Notes: generated by a model not told the origin, from the letters alone. Counted from the stretch's first letter, positions 27,915 through 36,652 are shown. The stretch is 64,000 nt of DNA from Pseudomonas versuta (GCF_001294575.1 NZ_CP012676.1:2852001-2916000); one strand, 5' to 3'. A program made the numbers and translations.

Positions 27915-29471
27915 CTAAGCCGGCTTGATAATGTCGTACTCGCGCAGTTTGTTGGCGATGGTGGTGTGGGAGACCCCCAGCCGCTTGCCCAATAACCGGC
28001 TGCTCGGATGCTCGGAATACAGTTGCTCCAGCACCGCCTTTTCGAAACGCCCGACGATCTGCTCCAACCCGCCTTCCAGCGAAAACTCGCCCAGCGGCTG
28101 GCGCACGCCGTAGTCCGGCAGGCGGATATGCTCGGCCTTGACCACTCCGCCATCGCACAAAGAAACCGCCTGAAACAATACGTTTTCCAATTGCCGTACG
28201 TTGCCCGGCCAGTGGTAGTGGCTCAAGCGGCTCAGGGCCGCAGGCGCCAGACGCGGCAACGGACAACCGATTTGCCGGCTGGCCTGATCCAGGAAATGCT
28301 CGATCAAAGGCTCCAGCCCGTCCAGACAATCGCGCAAGGGCGGAATGTGCAGCGACAGCACGTTAAGCCGGTGGTAAAGGTCCTGGCGGAACTCGCCGCG
28401 AGCACACAACTCGGACAAGTCGACCTGGGTGGCGCACATCACCCGCACATCGAGGTACACCTCTTCATCACTGCCTACACGCCGAAAGCAGCCGTCCTGC
28501 AAGAAGCGCAGCAACTTGACCTGCAGACGCGGGCTCATCTCTCCGACGCCATCGAGAAATAGCGTACCGCCCGATGTCAACTCCAGCAGGCCGAGCTTGC
28601 CTTCGGCCCGTGCGCCCTCAAAGGCACCGGGGCCATAACCGAACAATTCGGTTTCAGCCATCGATTCAGGCAGACCGGCGCAGTTGAGCGCCATCAGCGG
28701 CGATTGTCCGCGCGGGCTGGCCAGGTGGCAGGCGCGGGCCAGCAGCTCCTTGCCGGTGCCGGTTTCCCCTTCTATTAATAGAGGAGCATCGAGCGGTGCC
28801 ATGCGCCGCGCCTCACGCACCACCGCAGCCATGACTTTAGAGCTTTGGAAGATGCTGTCGAAACCGCGCAGTTCCTGTTTGCGCACGTTGTAGATCTGCT
28901 CGCCTACGCGGTCAGCACGATGCAGGGTCAGGACCGCGCCGGCCATGGCCTCGCTGTCATCGTGCTCCAGCTGCAACGGGGCGATATCGGCCAGAAACAC
29001 ATCGCCTTTAATCTTGACCCGCAGGCCGTTGATCCGCGACTTGTTGGCGCGCACCAGCTCGGGCAGGTCAAAATCTTCGGCGTAGCGCGACAGGGCAATC
29101 CCCGGCACTTCATCCACCCGCACTCCCAGCAACTGGGCAGCGGCACGGTTGGCGGCCACGATGCTGCCGGCCATATCGATGGACAACACCGGAAACTCCA
29201 GAGCCCCAAGCAAGGCATTGAGTTCCATGTGCCTGCGCTCGCTGGGCATCAAGCCCACACGCTTGACCCCGAAGACCCCGGCGATGGTTTCGAACTTCGG
29301 ACGCAGCGCCTGGAACTGCAGGTTGATCAGGTTCGGGCAGTACAGATAGATCGCGTTGCCCTGGTCGCCCCCCACTTCGCCGCGCTTGACGTTAATGCCG
29401 TAGGCAACCAGCAGGTTAAGGATGTCGCGAAGGATGCCAATCCGGTTTTGGCAGTGAACTTTGATACGCAT
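27915..29471 (-). CDS. phhR: TyrR-family aromatic amino acid regulator PhhR
   Basis: A 518-residue regulator. It has an N-terminal ACT domain (MRIKVHCQNRIGILRDILNL), a PAS domain (about 80-190), an AAA+ domain with Walker A GETGTGKE (235-242), and a TyrR-type HTH at the C-terminus (LGKRLGVSHTTIANKLREY). The sigma-54 contact loop reads GAFEGA (282-287) instead of GAFTGA, as in TyrR proteins that work with sigma-70. It is divergent from phhABC, which it activates with Phe or Tyr. The ATG at 29471 gives the family's length. Confidence 0.95.
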   Translation of the reverse strand: MRIKVHCQNRIGILRDILNLLVAYGINVKRGEVGGDQGNAIYLYCPNLINLQFQALRPKFETIAGVFGVKRVGLMPSERRHMELNALLGALEFPVLSIDMAGSIVAANRAAAQLLGVRVDEVPGIALSRYAEDFDLPELVRANKSRINGLRVKIKGDVFLADIAPLQLEHDDSEAMAGAVLTLHRADRVGEQIYNVRKQELRGFDSIFQSSKVMAAVVREARRMAPLDAPLLIEGETGTGKELLARACHLASPRGQSPLMALNCAGLPESMAETELFGYGPGAFEGARAEGKLGLLELTSGGTLFLDGVGEMSPRLQVKLLRFLQDGCFRRVGSDEEVYLDVRVMCATQVDLSELCARGEFRQDLYHRLNVLSLHIPPLRDCLDGLEPLIEHFLDQASRQIGCPLPRLAPAALSRLSHYHWPGNVRQLENVLFQAVSLCDGGVVKAEHIRLPDYGVRQPLGEFSLEGGLEQIVGRFEKAVLEQLYSEHPSSRLLGKRLGVSHTTIANKLREYDIIKPA

Positions 29472-29800
29472 GGGGCAAGGCTCGGGGCAAATAAGGTGGC
29501 AGGGGCCAATGGTGGAAGCCGGCTTGCTGGCCAATAGCGCGAATGCATCGCCAGGCCGGTTCCCACAGGGGTAAAGATTGACCAACCGATCATTTCATCG
29601 TCACGATTATTTGACAGTTTTGCCGCCACATACTCAGGAGTGGCGGCTCAAGCACACAATCGTAACGAATACTTTACGAATCAGCCGCATCATCCCAGTA
29701 TTGCTGGCTTTAGGCTAGGGGCATGAAAAATTCAAATGGGGTATCACTAGGGCATCGCAACAAACCGAATAATAAAAACGATTTCATTGCGGAGAGCCCC
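29472..29800. other. phhR-phhA divergent control region
   Basis: This 329-bp gap carries a decayed REP pair next to phhR (about 29514-29571) and a TyrR/PhhR-like palindrome at 29661-29678. The 78 bp directly upstream of the chosen phhA start are open in frame, but they lack a ribosome site at the first ATG and match no family sequence. Confidence 0.65.
29661..29678. promoter_or_regulatory. Candidate PhhR operator (TyrR-box-like)
   Basis: CGTAACGAATACTTTACG matches the TyrR box TGTAAA-N6-TTTACA at nine of twelve fixed positions and is a CGTAA-N8-TTACG inverted repeat. It is centred about 130 bp upstream of the phhA start codon, between phhR and phhA. Confidence 0.6.
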
Positions 29801-30592
29801 ATGAAGCAAACGAAATACGTCGCCCGCGAGCCGGATGCCAACGGTTTTATCGACTACACGCCTGAAGAACACGGGGTGTGGAATACATTGATTACCCGCC
29901 AGCTGAAACTGCTGGAAGGCCGTGCCTGCCCCGAATACATGGAAGGCATCGAAAAACTCGGCCTGCCCCACGACCGCATTCCACAACTGAGCGAAATTAA
30001 CCAGATATTGGCCGCCACCACCGGCTGGCAAGTTGCCCGCGTTCCTGCGCTCATTCCGTTTCAGACCTTCTTTGAATTGCTCGCCAACAAGCAATTCCCG
30101 GTAGCGACCTTTATTCGCACCCCTGAAGAGCTGGATTACCTGCAAGAGCCGGATATTTTCCACGAGATTTTTGGCCACTGCCCGCTGCTGACCAACCCCT
30201 GGTTCGCCGAGTTCACCCACACCTACGGCAAGCTCGGCCTGCAGGCATCCAAGGAGCAGCGCGTGTATCTGGCCCGCCTGTACTGGATGACCATCGAGTT
30301 CGGGCTGGTCGACACCCCGCAAGGCAAGCGCATTTACGGCGGCGGAATTCTCTCATCGCCCAAAGAAACGGTTTACAGCTTGTCGGCAGAGCCTGAACAT
30401 CAGGCCTTCGATCCGCTGGAAGCCATGCGCACGCCGTATCGCATCGACATTCTGCAGCCGCTGTATTTTGTCCTGCCGGACTTGAAGCGACTGTTTGATC
30501 TGGCCCACGAGGACATCATGGGCATGGTCGAAAAAGGCATGACCATGGGCTTGCACGCGCCCAAGTTCCCGCCGAGGCCTAAAGCGGCTTGA
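29801..30592 (+). CDS. phhA: Phenylalanine-4-hydroxylase PhhA
   Basis: A 263-residue monomeric, iron- and pterin-dependent hydroxylase turning phenylalanine into tyrosine. The iron ligands are visible: H121 and H126 in FHEIFGHCPLL and E166 in YWMTIEFGLV. The start at 29801 has GGAGAG upstream and gives the family's length. It is first in phhA-phhB-phhC; phhB regenerates the pterin cofactor and phhC transaminates the product. Confidence 0.97.
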   Translation: MKQTKYVAREPDANGFIDYTPEEHGVWNTLITRQLKLLEGRACPEYMEGIEKLGLPHDRIPQLSEINQILAATTGWQVARVPALIPFQTFFELLANKQFPVATFIRTPEELDYLQEPDIFHEIFGHCPLLTNPWFAEFTHTYGKLGLQASKEQRVYLARLYWMTIEFGLVDTPQGKRIYGGGILSSPKETVYSLSAEPEHQAFDPLEAMRTPYRIDILQPLYFVLPDLKRLFDLAHEDIMGMVEKGMTMGLHAPKFPPRPKAA

Positions 30593-30650
30593 CCGGCCTT
30601 TTTGAACATTTCTTTTACACAAGAAGAACAACTGACTTCAGGAATACACC

Positions 30651-31007
30651 ATGAACACACTGAACCAAGCCCACTGCGAAGCCTGCCGCGCCGATGCTCC
30701 ACAAGTCAGCGATGAAGAGTTGCCGATCCTGATCAAACAGATCCCGGACTGGAATATCGAAGTTCGCGACGGCGTCATGCAACTGGAAAAGGTTTTTCTG
30801 TTCAAGAACTTCAAATTTGCCCTGGCCTTTACCAACGCCGTGGGTGAAATCGCTGAAGCCGAAGGTCATCACCCGGGCCTGCTCACCGAGTGGGGCAAAG
30901 TGACCGTGACCTGGTGGAGCCACTCGATCAAAGGCCTGCACCGCAATGATTTCATCATGGCCGCACGCACTGACGACGTGGCGAAAACCGCTGAGGGCCG
31001 CAAGTAA
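30651..31007 (+). CDS. phhB: Pterin-4-alpha-carbinolamine dehydratase PhhB
   Basis: A 118-residue dehydratase that recycles 4a-hydroxytetrahydropterin formed by PhhA. The family motif [20 protein letters not shown] holds the conserved histidines. It follows phhA by 58 bp and its TAA shares a base with the phhC start, so expression is coupled. Confidence 0.97.
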   Translation: MNTLNQAHCEACRADAPQVSDEELPILIKQIPDWNIEVRDGVMQLEKVFLFKNFKFALAFTNAVGEIAEAEGHHPGLLTEWGKVTVTWWSHSIKGLHRNDFIMAARTDDVAKTAEGRK

Positions 31008-32203
31008 TGCACTTCGCAGGCATTGGTCGGGTCCCCGGCGACCCGATTCTGGGGTTGATGGACGCCTACAACCAGGACCCCAACCCGAACAAGTTCGACC
31101 TGGGCGTGGGTGTCTATAAAGATGCCAATGGCCTGACGCCGATCCTGGAATCGGTGAAAAAGGCGGAACAGCGCCTGGTGGACCAGCAGCAAACCAAAAC
31201 CTATATCGGCGGCCATGGTGACAGCCGTTTCGGCCAACTGATCAGCGAGCTGGTGTTGGGTGCCGAGTCGCCGTTACTGGCAGCCGGGCGTGCAGGTGCC
31301 ACCCAGACGCCAGGCGGTACCGGTGCCCTGCGCCTGAGCGCAGACTTTATCGCGCAATGCCTGCCGGGCCGCGGAATCTGGCTGAGCGATCCGACCTGGC
31401 CGATACACGAAACCATCTTTGCCGCCGCGGGCCTGAAAATCAGCCATTACCCGTATGTGGGCAACGACAACAAGCTGGACGTTGCCGCCATGCTTGCCGC
31501 GCTTGAGCAGGCACCCAATGGCGACGTGGTGCTGCTGCACGCCTGCTGCCACAACCCGACCGGGTTTGACCTGTCGCGAGCTGACTGGCTGCAAGTACTG
31601 GAAGTGGTGCGCCGGCGCGAACTGTTGCCGCTGATCGACTTTGCTTATCAAGGGTTCGGCGACGGGCTGGAAGACGATGCATGGTCTACCCGCCTGTTCG
31701 TAAGCGAATTGCCGGAAGTACTGATCACCAGCTCCTGCTCGAAAAACTTCGGCCTGTATCGTGAGCGCGTTGGCGCCTTGATCGTGTGCGCCCACGATGC
31801 CGAAAAGCTGACTGATATACGCAGCCAGCTGGCTTATCTGGCCCGCAATCTCTGGTCCAACCCGCCGGACCATGGCGCGGCGGTAGTGGCGACCATTCTG
31901 GGCGATGCAAAGCTCAAACAGCAGTGGGCCGCAGAAGTAGAGGCCATGCGCAGCCGTATCGCGCAATTGCGCAGCGGGCTGGTTGAGGCATTAACCCCGT
32001 TCGGTCTGGCGGAGCACTTTGCCCACATCAATGCGCAACGCGGGATGTTTTCTTACACCGGCCTGACGGCCGAGCAAGTGCAATTGCTGCGTGAAAAGCA
32101 CAGCGTGTACATGGTCGGCTCAGGACGCGCCAACATGGCCGGGGTCGATGGCACACGCCTGGGCCTGCTGGCCAAGGCCATTGCGCAGGTGTGTACCCGC
32201 TAG
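31007..32203 (+). CDS. phhC: Aromatic amino acid aminotransferase PhhC
   Basis: A 398-residue PLP-dependent class I aminotransferase. The start region FAGIGRVPGDPILGLMDAYN is typical, the substrate/cofactor region reads HACCHNPTGFDLSRADW, and the PLP lysine is in SCSKNFGLYRERVG. It would convert tyrosine or phenylalanine to the 2-oxo acid at the head of the homogentisate route. The context with phhAB and PhhR supports an aromatic rather than aspartate preference. Confidence 0.95.
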   Translation: MHFAGIGRVPGDPILGLMDAYNQDPNPNKFDLGVGVYKDANGLTPILESVKKAEQRLVDQQQTKTYIGGHGDSRFGQLISELVLGAESPLLAAGRAGATQTPGGTGALRLSADFIAQCLPGRGIWLSDPTWPIHETIFAAAGLKISHYPYVGNDNKLDVAAMLAALEQAPNGDVVLLHACCHNPTGFDLSRADWLQVLEVVRRRELLPLIDFAYQGFGDGLEDDAWSTRLFVSELPEVLITSSCSKNFGLYRERVGALIVCAHDAEKLTDIRSQLAYLARNLWSNPPDHGAAVVATILGDAKLKQQWAAEVEAMRSRIAQLRSGLVEALTPFGLAEHFAHINAQRGMFSYTGLTAEQVQLLREKHSVYMVGSGRANMAGVDGTRLGLLAKAIAQVCTR

Positions 32204-32212
32204 CCCCACTCA

Positions 32213-32273
32213 CTGTAGGAGCGAGCTTGCTCGCGAGCTCTTCGTTGCCGCGTTGAAAAGCTCGCTCCTACAG
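32213..32273. repeat. REP pair after phhC
   Basis: The arms CTGTAGGAGCGAGCTTGCTC and AAGCTCGCTCCTACAG lie 10 bp past the phhC stop. Confidence 0.88.
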
Positions 32274-32405
32274 TTTCTGGCCGGGACAACGAAAAAATGA
32301 AAAGTTCGACATAATCCCCGCCAGACCCAATAAAAAGACAAATTGTCACACTTCGTCCTGTATCCTTAGCAAGCTACTTAAACACACCTTGCGAGGAGCG
32401 CGACG

Positions 32406-32537
32406 ATGCACGAAATCCCAAACCTCCCCTTCCCAAGCCTGCAAGAAACTCAGCAGCCAATCCCGGAACACACCAGTGGCGAAAACCCCGCACTGGAAGA
32501 GGCCTCTGAAAGCCTCATGGCCGACAGCGAAGACTGA
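32406..32537 (+). CDS. Small hypothetical protein, 43 aa
   Basis: A 43-codon frame beginning MHEIPNLPFPSLQETQQPIP and ending SLMADSED. A GAGGAGCG ribosome site sits about 7 bp upstream. The product is acidic and Pro/Glu-rich, with no membrane segment or Cys. It is followed by a perfect 16-bp inverted repeat (32547-32586) that could end the transcript. Function unknown; moderately likely to be a real gene because of the ribosome site and the closely set terminator-like hairpin. Confidence 0.55.
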   Translation: MHEIPNLPFPSLQETQQPIPEHTSGENPALEEASESLMADSED

Positions 32538-32546
32538 CGGCTTCAT

Positions 32547-32586
32547 CAGTCGGTGTGAAAAAGCATTGGTTTTTTCACACCGACTG
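32547..32586. terminator. Perfect 16-bp hairpin, probable terminator
   Basis: CAGTCGGTGTGAAAAA and its exact inverse TTTTTCACACCGACTG surround an 8-nt loop. The T/A run lies inside the upper stem and not after it, so it is an atypical terminator or a processing site. It lies between two very small genes. Confidence 0.65.
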
Positions 32587-32621
32587 ACACAATCGCTCCA
32601 CCCCCCTCCCAGGAATACAGC

Positions 32622-32798
32622 GTGACCGATACCTTCAGCGAAACCCAAGCCAGCGTTTTGATCGGCACCGCCGAGAAAATGATCGTCCTGTGGGAGCGCC
32701 TTACCCCAGAGAAGCAAGCCACCTTGCTCAAACGTTTTGGCACCAAGGAAAACGCCCTGGCCGCCTTGATCGCGACACAACTGGTTGCGCCGCTATAA
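32622..32798 (+). CDS. Small conserved-looking hypothetical protein, 58 aa
   Basis: A 58-codon frame from GTG at 32622 ([20 protein letters not shown]) to the TAA at 32796. It has an AGGAAT ribosome site 5-10 bp upstream. The product is predicted helical and amphipathic ([20 protein letters not shown]) with no signal peptide. Composition and codon use match the neighbouring genes. Function is unknown. The last codon and stop form TATAAT, perhaps part of a promoter for the MFS gene 40 bp on. Confidence 0.65.
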   Translation: MTDTFSETQASVLIGTAEKMIVLWERLTPEKQATLLKRFGTKENALAALIATQLVAPL

Positions 32799-32839
32799 TC
32801 AATCCGCACCCAACCGCACCCCCGCAGGACCCCTACCCC

Positions 32840-34027
32840 ATGCCTGAAACACAGCGTCCAATGGCGATCACGCTACAAGTGGTTTCCATCGTTCTGTTTA
32901 CCTTTATCGGCTATATGAACATCGGCATTCCGCTGGCTGTCTTGCCCGGATACGTACACAACCACCTGGGCTACGGCACGGTCATCGCCGGCCTGGTGAT
33001 CAGCGTGCAATATCTGGCCACGCTGCTGAGCCGTCCTTATGCCAGCCGCATCATCGACAATCGCGGCAGCAAGCGCGCCGTAATGTATGGCCTGGCAGGC
33101 TGCGGCCTGAGTGGCGTGCTGATGCTCGCATCCACCTGGACCGCGGCCATGCCGGCGCTGAGCCTGACCTGCCTGCTGATCGGCCGGCTGGTGCTGGGCA
33201 GCGCTGAAAGCCTGGTGGGTTCCGGCTCCATCGGCTGGGGCATTGGCCGGGTCGGGGCGCAAAACACTGCCAAGGTGATTTCCTGGAATGGCATCGCCAG
33301 TTATGGCGCCATCGCCATCGGCGCCCCGCTGGGCGTGCTGATGGTCAGCCACTGGGGCATGTGGAGCATGGGCGCAAGCATTATTGCCCTGGCTACAATC
33401 GGCCTGCTACTGGCCTGGCCCAAACGGGCAGCGCCGATTGTCAGCGGCGTGCGCCTGCCGTTCCTGCATGTGCTGGGCCGCGTCTTGCCCCATGGCGCGG
33501 GTCTGGCGCTGGGTTCGATCGGCTTTGGCACCATCGCTACCTTCATCACCCTGTACTACGCGACCAATCACTGGGAAAACGCCGTACTGTGCCTGAGCCT
33601 GTTTGGCGCCAGCTTTATCGGTGCGCGACTGCTGTTCGGCAACCTGATCAACCGCATTGGCGGCTTTCGGGTGGCGATTGCTTGCCTGAGCGTCGAGACC
33701 CTGGGGCTGTTGTTGCTATGGCTGGCGCCCAACCCTGAGCTGGCACTGGCAGGCGCAGCACTCAGTGGTTTCGGCTTCTCGCTGGTATTCCCGGCACTGG
33801 GGGTTGAAGCGGTCAATCTAGTGCCGGCCTCCAGCCGTGGCGCGGCAGTGGGCGCCTACTCGCTGTTTATCGACCTGTCACTGGGCATTACCGGCCCTCT
33901 GGTGGGTGCCGTGGCTGCAGGCTTTGGCTTTGCCTCGATCTTTTTGTTCGCGGCAATGGCGGCGTTCAGCGGGTTGTTGCTGAGTGTTTATCTGTATCGC
34001 CAGGCCAAGCGTTTAAGGCCCGCGTAA
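32840..34027 (+). CDS. MFS transporter (YfcJ/YhhS type)
   Basis: A 395-residue, 12-transmembrane major facilitator. The start at 32840 ([20 protein letters not shown]) is chosen because the upstream frame overlaps the preceding small gene. A loop 2-3 motif resembling the MFS signature appears ([19 protein letters not shown]). The overall pattern resembles the YfcJ/YhhS subgroup of small-molecule exporters; the substrate cannot be told. Confidence 0.85.
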   Translation: MPETQRPMAITLQVVSIVLFTFIGYMNIGIPLAVLPGYVHNHLGYGTVIAGLVISVQYLATLLSRPYASRIIDNRGSKRAVMYGLAGCGLSGVLMLASTWTAAMPALSLTCLLIGRLVLGSAESLVGSGSIGWGIGRVGAQNTAKVISWNGIASYGAIAIGAPLGVLMVSHWGMWSMGASIIALATIGLLLAWPKRAAPIVSGVRLPFLHVLGRVLPHGAGLALGSIGFGTIATFITLYYATNHWENAVLCLSLFGASFIGARLLFGNLINRIGGFRVAIACLSVETLGLLLLWLAPNPELALAGAALSGFGFSLVFPALGVEAVNLVPASSRGAAVGAYSLFIDLSLGITGPLVGAVAAGFGFASIFLFAAMAAFSGLLLSVYLYRQAKRLRPA

Positions 34028-34031
34028 AGAC

Positions 34032-34051
34032 TGCAGGCGCTCGCTCCTGCA
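34032..34051 (+). terminator. Small REP-derived hairpin after the MFS gene
   Basis: TGCAGG and CCTGCA frame a short GC-rich hairpin 5 bp past the MFS stop. It resembles a truncated REP copy and has no U-run. Confidence 0.4.
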
Positions 34052-34066
34052 TAGATACAGGTGGTG

Positions 34067-34480
34067 TCAGAAATCTACCTTGCCGCGCCCGGCCTTGATG
34101 CTGCCACGCTTGGTCTTGGACTCCAGACGCCGTTTTTTCGAGCCTAAAGTCGGCTTGGTGGGACGGCGTTTTTTCTCGACTTTGGTGGCGCTGATGATCA
34201 ATTCCACCAAACGCTCCAGTGCATCTGCCCGGTTCTGTTCCTGAGTGCGGTATTGCTGGGCCTTGATGATCAGCACGCCATCAGTGGTGATCCGGCTGTC
34301 ACGCAATGCCAGCAGGCGCTCCTTATAGAACGGCGGCAAGGACGAGTTGGCAATGTCGAAGCGCAAGTGCATGGCGCTCGAGACTTTATTGACGTTCTGC
34401 CCGCCTGCGCCTTGAGCACGAATGGCTGTGAGTTCGATTTCGTTGTCGGGAATATGAACGTTGTTGGAAATCACCAGCAT
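34067..34480 (-). CDS. arfB: Alternative ribosome-rescue factor ArfB (YaeJ)
   Basis: A 137-residue peptidyl-tRNA hydrolase. The catalytic GGQ is in [19 protein letters not shown], and the C-terminal tail is highly basic ([20 protein letters not shown]), the part that enters the empty mRNA channel of stalled ribosomes. The start at 34480 removes a non-homologous 20-residue extension. It converges with the MFS gene. Confidence 0.95.
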   Translation of the reverse strand: MLVISNNVHIPDNEIELTAIRAQGAGGQNVNKVSSAMHLRFDIANSSLPPFYKERLLALRDSRITTDGVLIIKAQQYRTQEQNRADALERLVELIISATKVEKKRRPTKPTLGSKKRRLESKTKRGSIKAGRGKVDF

Positions 34481-34512
34481 CAAAAATAGGTCCGTCTTCA
34501 GGGCCTGCAGGA

Positions 34513-34560
34513 TACCCCACAAACCACAAACCCGGCGCAATGGCCGGGCTTGTGGGGTGT
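34513..34560 (-). terminator. Hairpin terminator after aroP
   Basis: Inverted arms CCCCACAA and TTGTGGGG with an inner CCCGG / CCGGG stem lie between the aroP stop and the arfB start. It probably ends the aroP transcript, though no long U-run follows. Confidence 0.55.
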
Positions 34561-34570
34561 ATCGCTCAGC

Positions 34571-35992
34571 TTATTTGGCAGCTGAACTGCAAGCCGCAGT
34601 CGTTGCCTGCAACGCGCGCTTGTTCTTGATCAGGTAGCACAGCCACATAAAGGCTACCCACACCGGAATCGCATACACCGAAACGCGAATGCCGGGGATC
34701 AGCAACATGATCACCAGAATGAACGCTACGAACGCCAGGCAGATGTAGTTGCCGTATGGATACCACAGTGCCTTGAACAGCGGCGTTTGCGCAGTCTTGT
34801 CCATGTGCTGGCGGAACTTGAAGTGCGAGAAGCTGATCATCGCCCAGTTGATCACCAGCGTGGCCACTACCAGCGACATCAACAGCTCCAGCGCGTCGTG
34901 GGGCATCAGGTAGTTGAGCAGAACCGCAATCACCGTTACCGCAGCCGAGGCCAGAATCGAGTTGACCGGCACGCCGCGCTTGTCGATTTTAGACAGCACT
35001 TTCGGGGCATCGCCCTGCTGCGCCATGCCCAACAACATGCGGCTGTTGCAGTAGGTGCCGCTGTTGTAAACCGACAATGCCGCGGTCAGCACCACAAAGT
35101 TGAGGATGTGCGCAGCGGTGTTGCTGCCCAGCATCGAGAACACTTGCACGAACGGGCTGCTGCTGTAGCTGTCGCCACCGGCATTCAGGGTTTCCAGCAG
35201 CGAGTCCCATGGGGTCAGGGACAGCAGAACCACCAGGGCGCCGATGTAGAAAATCAGGATGCGGTAGATCACCTGATTGATCGCCTTGGGGATTACGGTA
35301 CGCGGCTTGTCGGCTTCTGCGGCGGTAAAACCGAGCATTTCCAGGCCGCCGAAGGAGAACATGATAAAGGCCATGGCCATTACCAGACCGGTGATGCCGT
35401 GGGGGAAGAATCCGCCGTGCTCCCACAGGTTGCTCACCGATGCCTGAGGACCACCGCTGCCGCTGACCAGCAAATAGCTGCCCAGCGCGATCATGCCGAC
35501 AATGGCCACCACCTTGATGATCGCGAACCAGAACTCGGCCTCGCCAAACACTTTGACGTTGGTCAGGTTGATGACGTTGATCAGGACGAAGAAGGCAGCC
35601 GCCGACGCCCAGGTCGGGATCTCGGGCCACCAGTAGTGTACATACTTGCCGACCGCAGTCAGCTCCGACATGCCCACCAGGATATACAGCACCCAGCAGT
35701 TCCAGCCCGACATGAAGCCGGCGAAACCGCCCCAGTACTTATGGGCAAAGTGGCTGAAAGAACCGGCAACCGGTTCTTCGACGATCATTTCGCCAAGCTG
35801 GCGCATGATCATGAAGGCAATAAAGCCGCAGATCGCATACCCCAGAATCATTGACGGGCCGGCCGATTTCAGTACCCCGGCAGAACCGAGAAACAGGCCG
35901 GTACCAATCGCGCCACCAAGGGCAATCAGCTGGATATGACGATTTTTCAGGCCGCGTTTAAGCTCGCCCGAATGCGAGGTTTGTCCACTCAT
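34571..35992 (-). CDS. aroP: Aromatic amino acid permease AroP
   Basis: A 473-residue amino acid-polyamine-organocation transporter with about 12 transmembrane helices. The N-terminal LKNRHIQLIALGGAIGTGLF is the APC amino acid permease signature, and GLEMLGFTAAEADKPRTVIP is the loop typical of the AroP/ProY group. It moves aromatic amino acids with protons across the inner membrane. It lies close to phhABC, which fits aromatic transport; ProY-type proline transport remains possible. The start at 35992 has a GAAAGGG-type ribosome site. A structured element lies about 160 bp upstream. Confidence 0.88.
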   Translation of the reverse strand: MSGQTSHSGELKRGLKNRHIQLIALGGAIGTGLFLGSAGVLKSAGPSMILGYAICGFIAFMIMRQLGEMIVEEPVAGSFSHFAHKYWGGFAGFMSGWNCWVLYILVGMSELTAVGKYVHYWWPEIPTWASAAAFFVLINVINLTNVKVFGEAEFWFAIIKVVAIVGMIALGSYLLVSGSGGPQASVSNLWEHGGFFPHGITGLVMAMAFIMFSFGGLEMLGFTAAEADKPRTVIPKAINQVIYRILIFYIGALVVLLSLTPWDSLLETLNAGGDSYSSSPFVQVFSMLGSNTAAHILNFVVLTAALSVYNSGTYCNSRMLLGMAQQGDAPKVLSKIDKRGVPVNSILASAAVTVIAVLLNYLMPHDALELLMSLVVATLVINWAMISFSHFKFRQHMDKTAQTPLFKALWYPYGNYICLAFVAFILVIMLLIPGIRVSVYAIPVWVAFMWLCYLIKNKRALQATTAACSSAAK

Positions 35993-36149
35993 TGAAAGGG
36001 TCCCACACAAGGTTTGATGTGATTCAGTGCGTTGTAACGTGAGCACCAGAGGCAGTGATCGAAAGGTCTACAACACAAATCAAACCCCAGCGCAGACGCC
36101 AGGAATCCAAGGTTGTTTCACGAGTCATGCGTCACCTGTTTGTTTTTAT

Positions 36150-36279
36150 CTGTGACGGAATCGAACCCGCAACGCTTGTGGCATTGCGGAATTAACAAGG
36201 CGGGTTAGCCTCGAAGTTTTGGCCCATCGGCCTATCGCCGGTGAAGCGCAAAATGCGCGGGTACGCAATTGGGTCACAG
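36150..36279 (-). ncRNA. Structured, tRNA-like RNA candidate upstream of aroP
   Basis: A 130-nt segment closed by a perfect 7-bp helix (CTGTGAC / GTCACAG). Inside are a 9-bp hairpin CCGCAATGC / GCGTTGCGG around CACAA, a GCGCA / TGCGC hairpin and a CACCGGC / GCCGATG hairpin. On the minus strand its 3' end has GGGTTCGATTCC, the look of a tRNA T-loop, but the T-stem does not pair and no CCA follows. Two helices pair with G-U only if the minus strand is transcribed; one favours plus. A TACAAT hexamer with GC-rich discriminator (GCGCCGCG) lies just upstream on the minus strand. It may be a decayed tRNA gene, a leader RNA of aroP, or a separate small RNA. Confidence 0.5.
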
Positions 36280-36293
36280 TTAAAACGCGGCGC

Positions 36294-36299
36294 ATTGTA
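36294..36299 (-). promoter_or_regulatory. Possible -10 element of the structured RNA
   Basis: TACAAT on the minus strand is followed by GCGCCGCG, the GC-rich discriminator seen at stable-RNA promoters. A start about 8 nt upstream of the 130-nt element would result. No good -35 was found at 16-18 bp. Confidence 0.35.
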
Positions 36300-36546
36300 C
36301 ACCCGCACGTAGGCAAGATCCCATCACACCGCTCTTGGCAACACTAAACAAGCCAGCTTTTTGCCGAAAATGGGGCGAACGGTGTTTTTTACGGAAAGTT
36401 TTCGTTACACCAAGCCTGATTTAGCAACGCCGCGCCCATAACCCTTTGAATTTGTGGCATTCACTTTACGAGGCGTAACGAAATCTTTCCATTTTAAAAC
36501 CATTATCTGCAGGCGCATCTTTGCCTTGCGATTGCAAAGGTCAAAA

Positions 36547-36573
36547 GATCGCGAGACAAGCTCGCTCCTACAG
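36547..36573. repeat. Single REP arm
   Basis: GATCGCGAGACAAGCTCGCT followed by CCTACAG is one arm of the common REP with a small internal inversion; no second arm is near. Confidence 0.65.
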
Positions 36574-36593
36574 AATCCTCGGTTTATTGCGGG

Positions 36594-36630
36594 CATAAAA
36601 AAACGCCAACCCGAAGGATTGGCGTTTTTT
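36594..36630 (-). terminator. Terminator after rluB
   Basis: AACGCCAA / TTGGCGTT around a CCCGAAGGA loop, with a run of A on the left and T on the right, gives a strong bidirectional terminator 23 bp past the rluB stop. Confidence 0.9.
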
Positions 36631-36652
36631 GTACCGCGTTAAACGTTAACGC

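Larger units (their letters stand above)
35993..36652. other. Long gap between rluB and aroP
   Basis: This 660-bp non-coding region holds, from right to left: the rluB terminator (36594-36630), a single REP arm (36547-36573), an AT-rich unremarkable stretch (36300-36540), a promoter-like TACAAT (36299-36294, minus strand), a 130-nt structured tRNA-like element (36150-36279), and the aroP leader. No coding frame with a ribosome site is convincing. Confidence 0.65.

Noticed and set aside
29723..29800. Longer PhhA start at 29723
   Set aside because: The extra 26 residues do not look like the family, and the GGAGAG ribosome site belongs to the ATG at 29801.
32793..32798. TATAAT as a strong promoter for the MFS gene
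   Set aside because: The nearest -35-like TTGATC is 22 bp away, too far for a standard promoter, so it is only mentioned.
36150..36279. A normal tRNA gene at the TTCGATTCC sequence
   Set aside because: T-stem bases do not pair, no CCA or proper anticodon arm is present, and the segment is about 50 nt too long, so it is reported only as a tRNA-like candidate.
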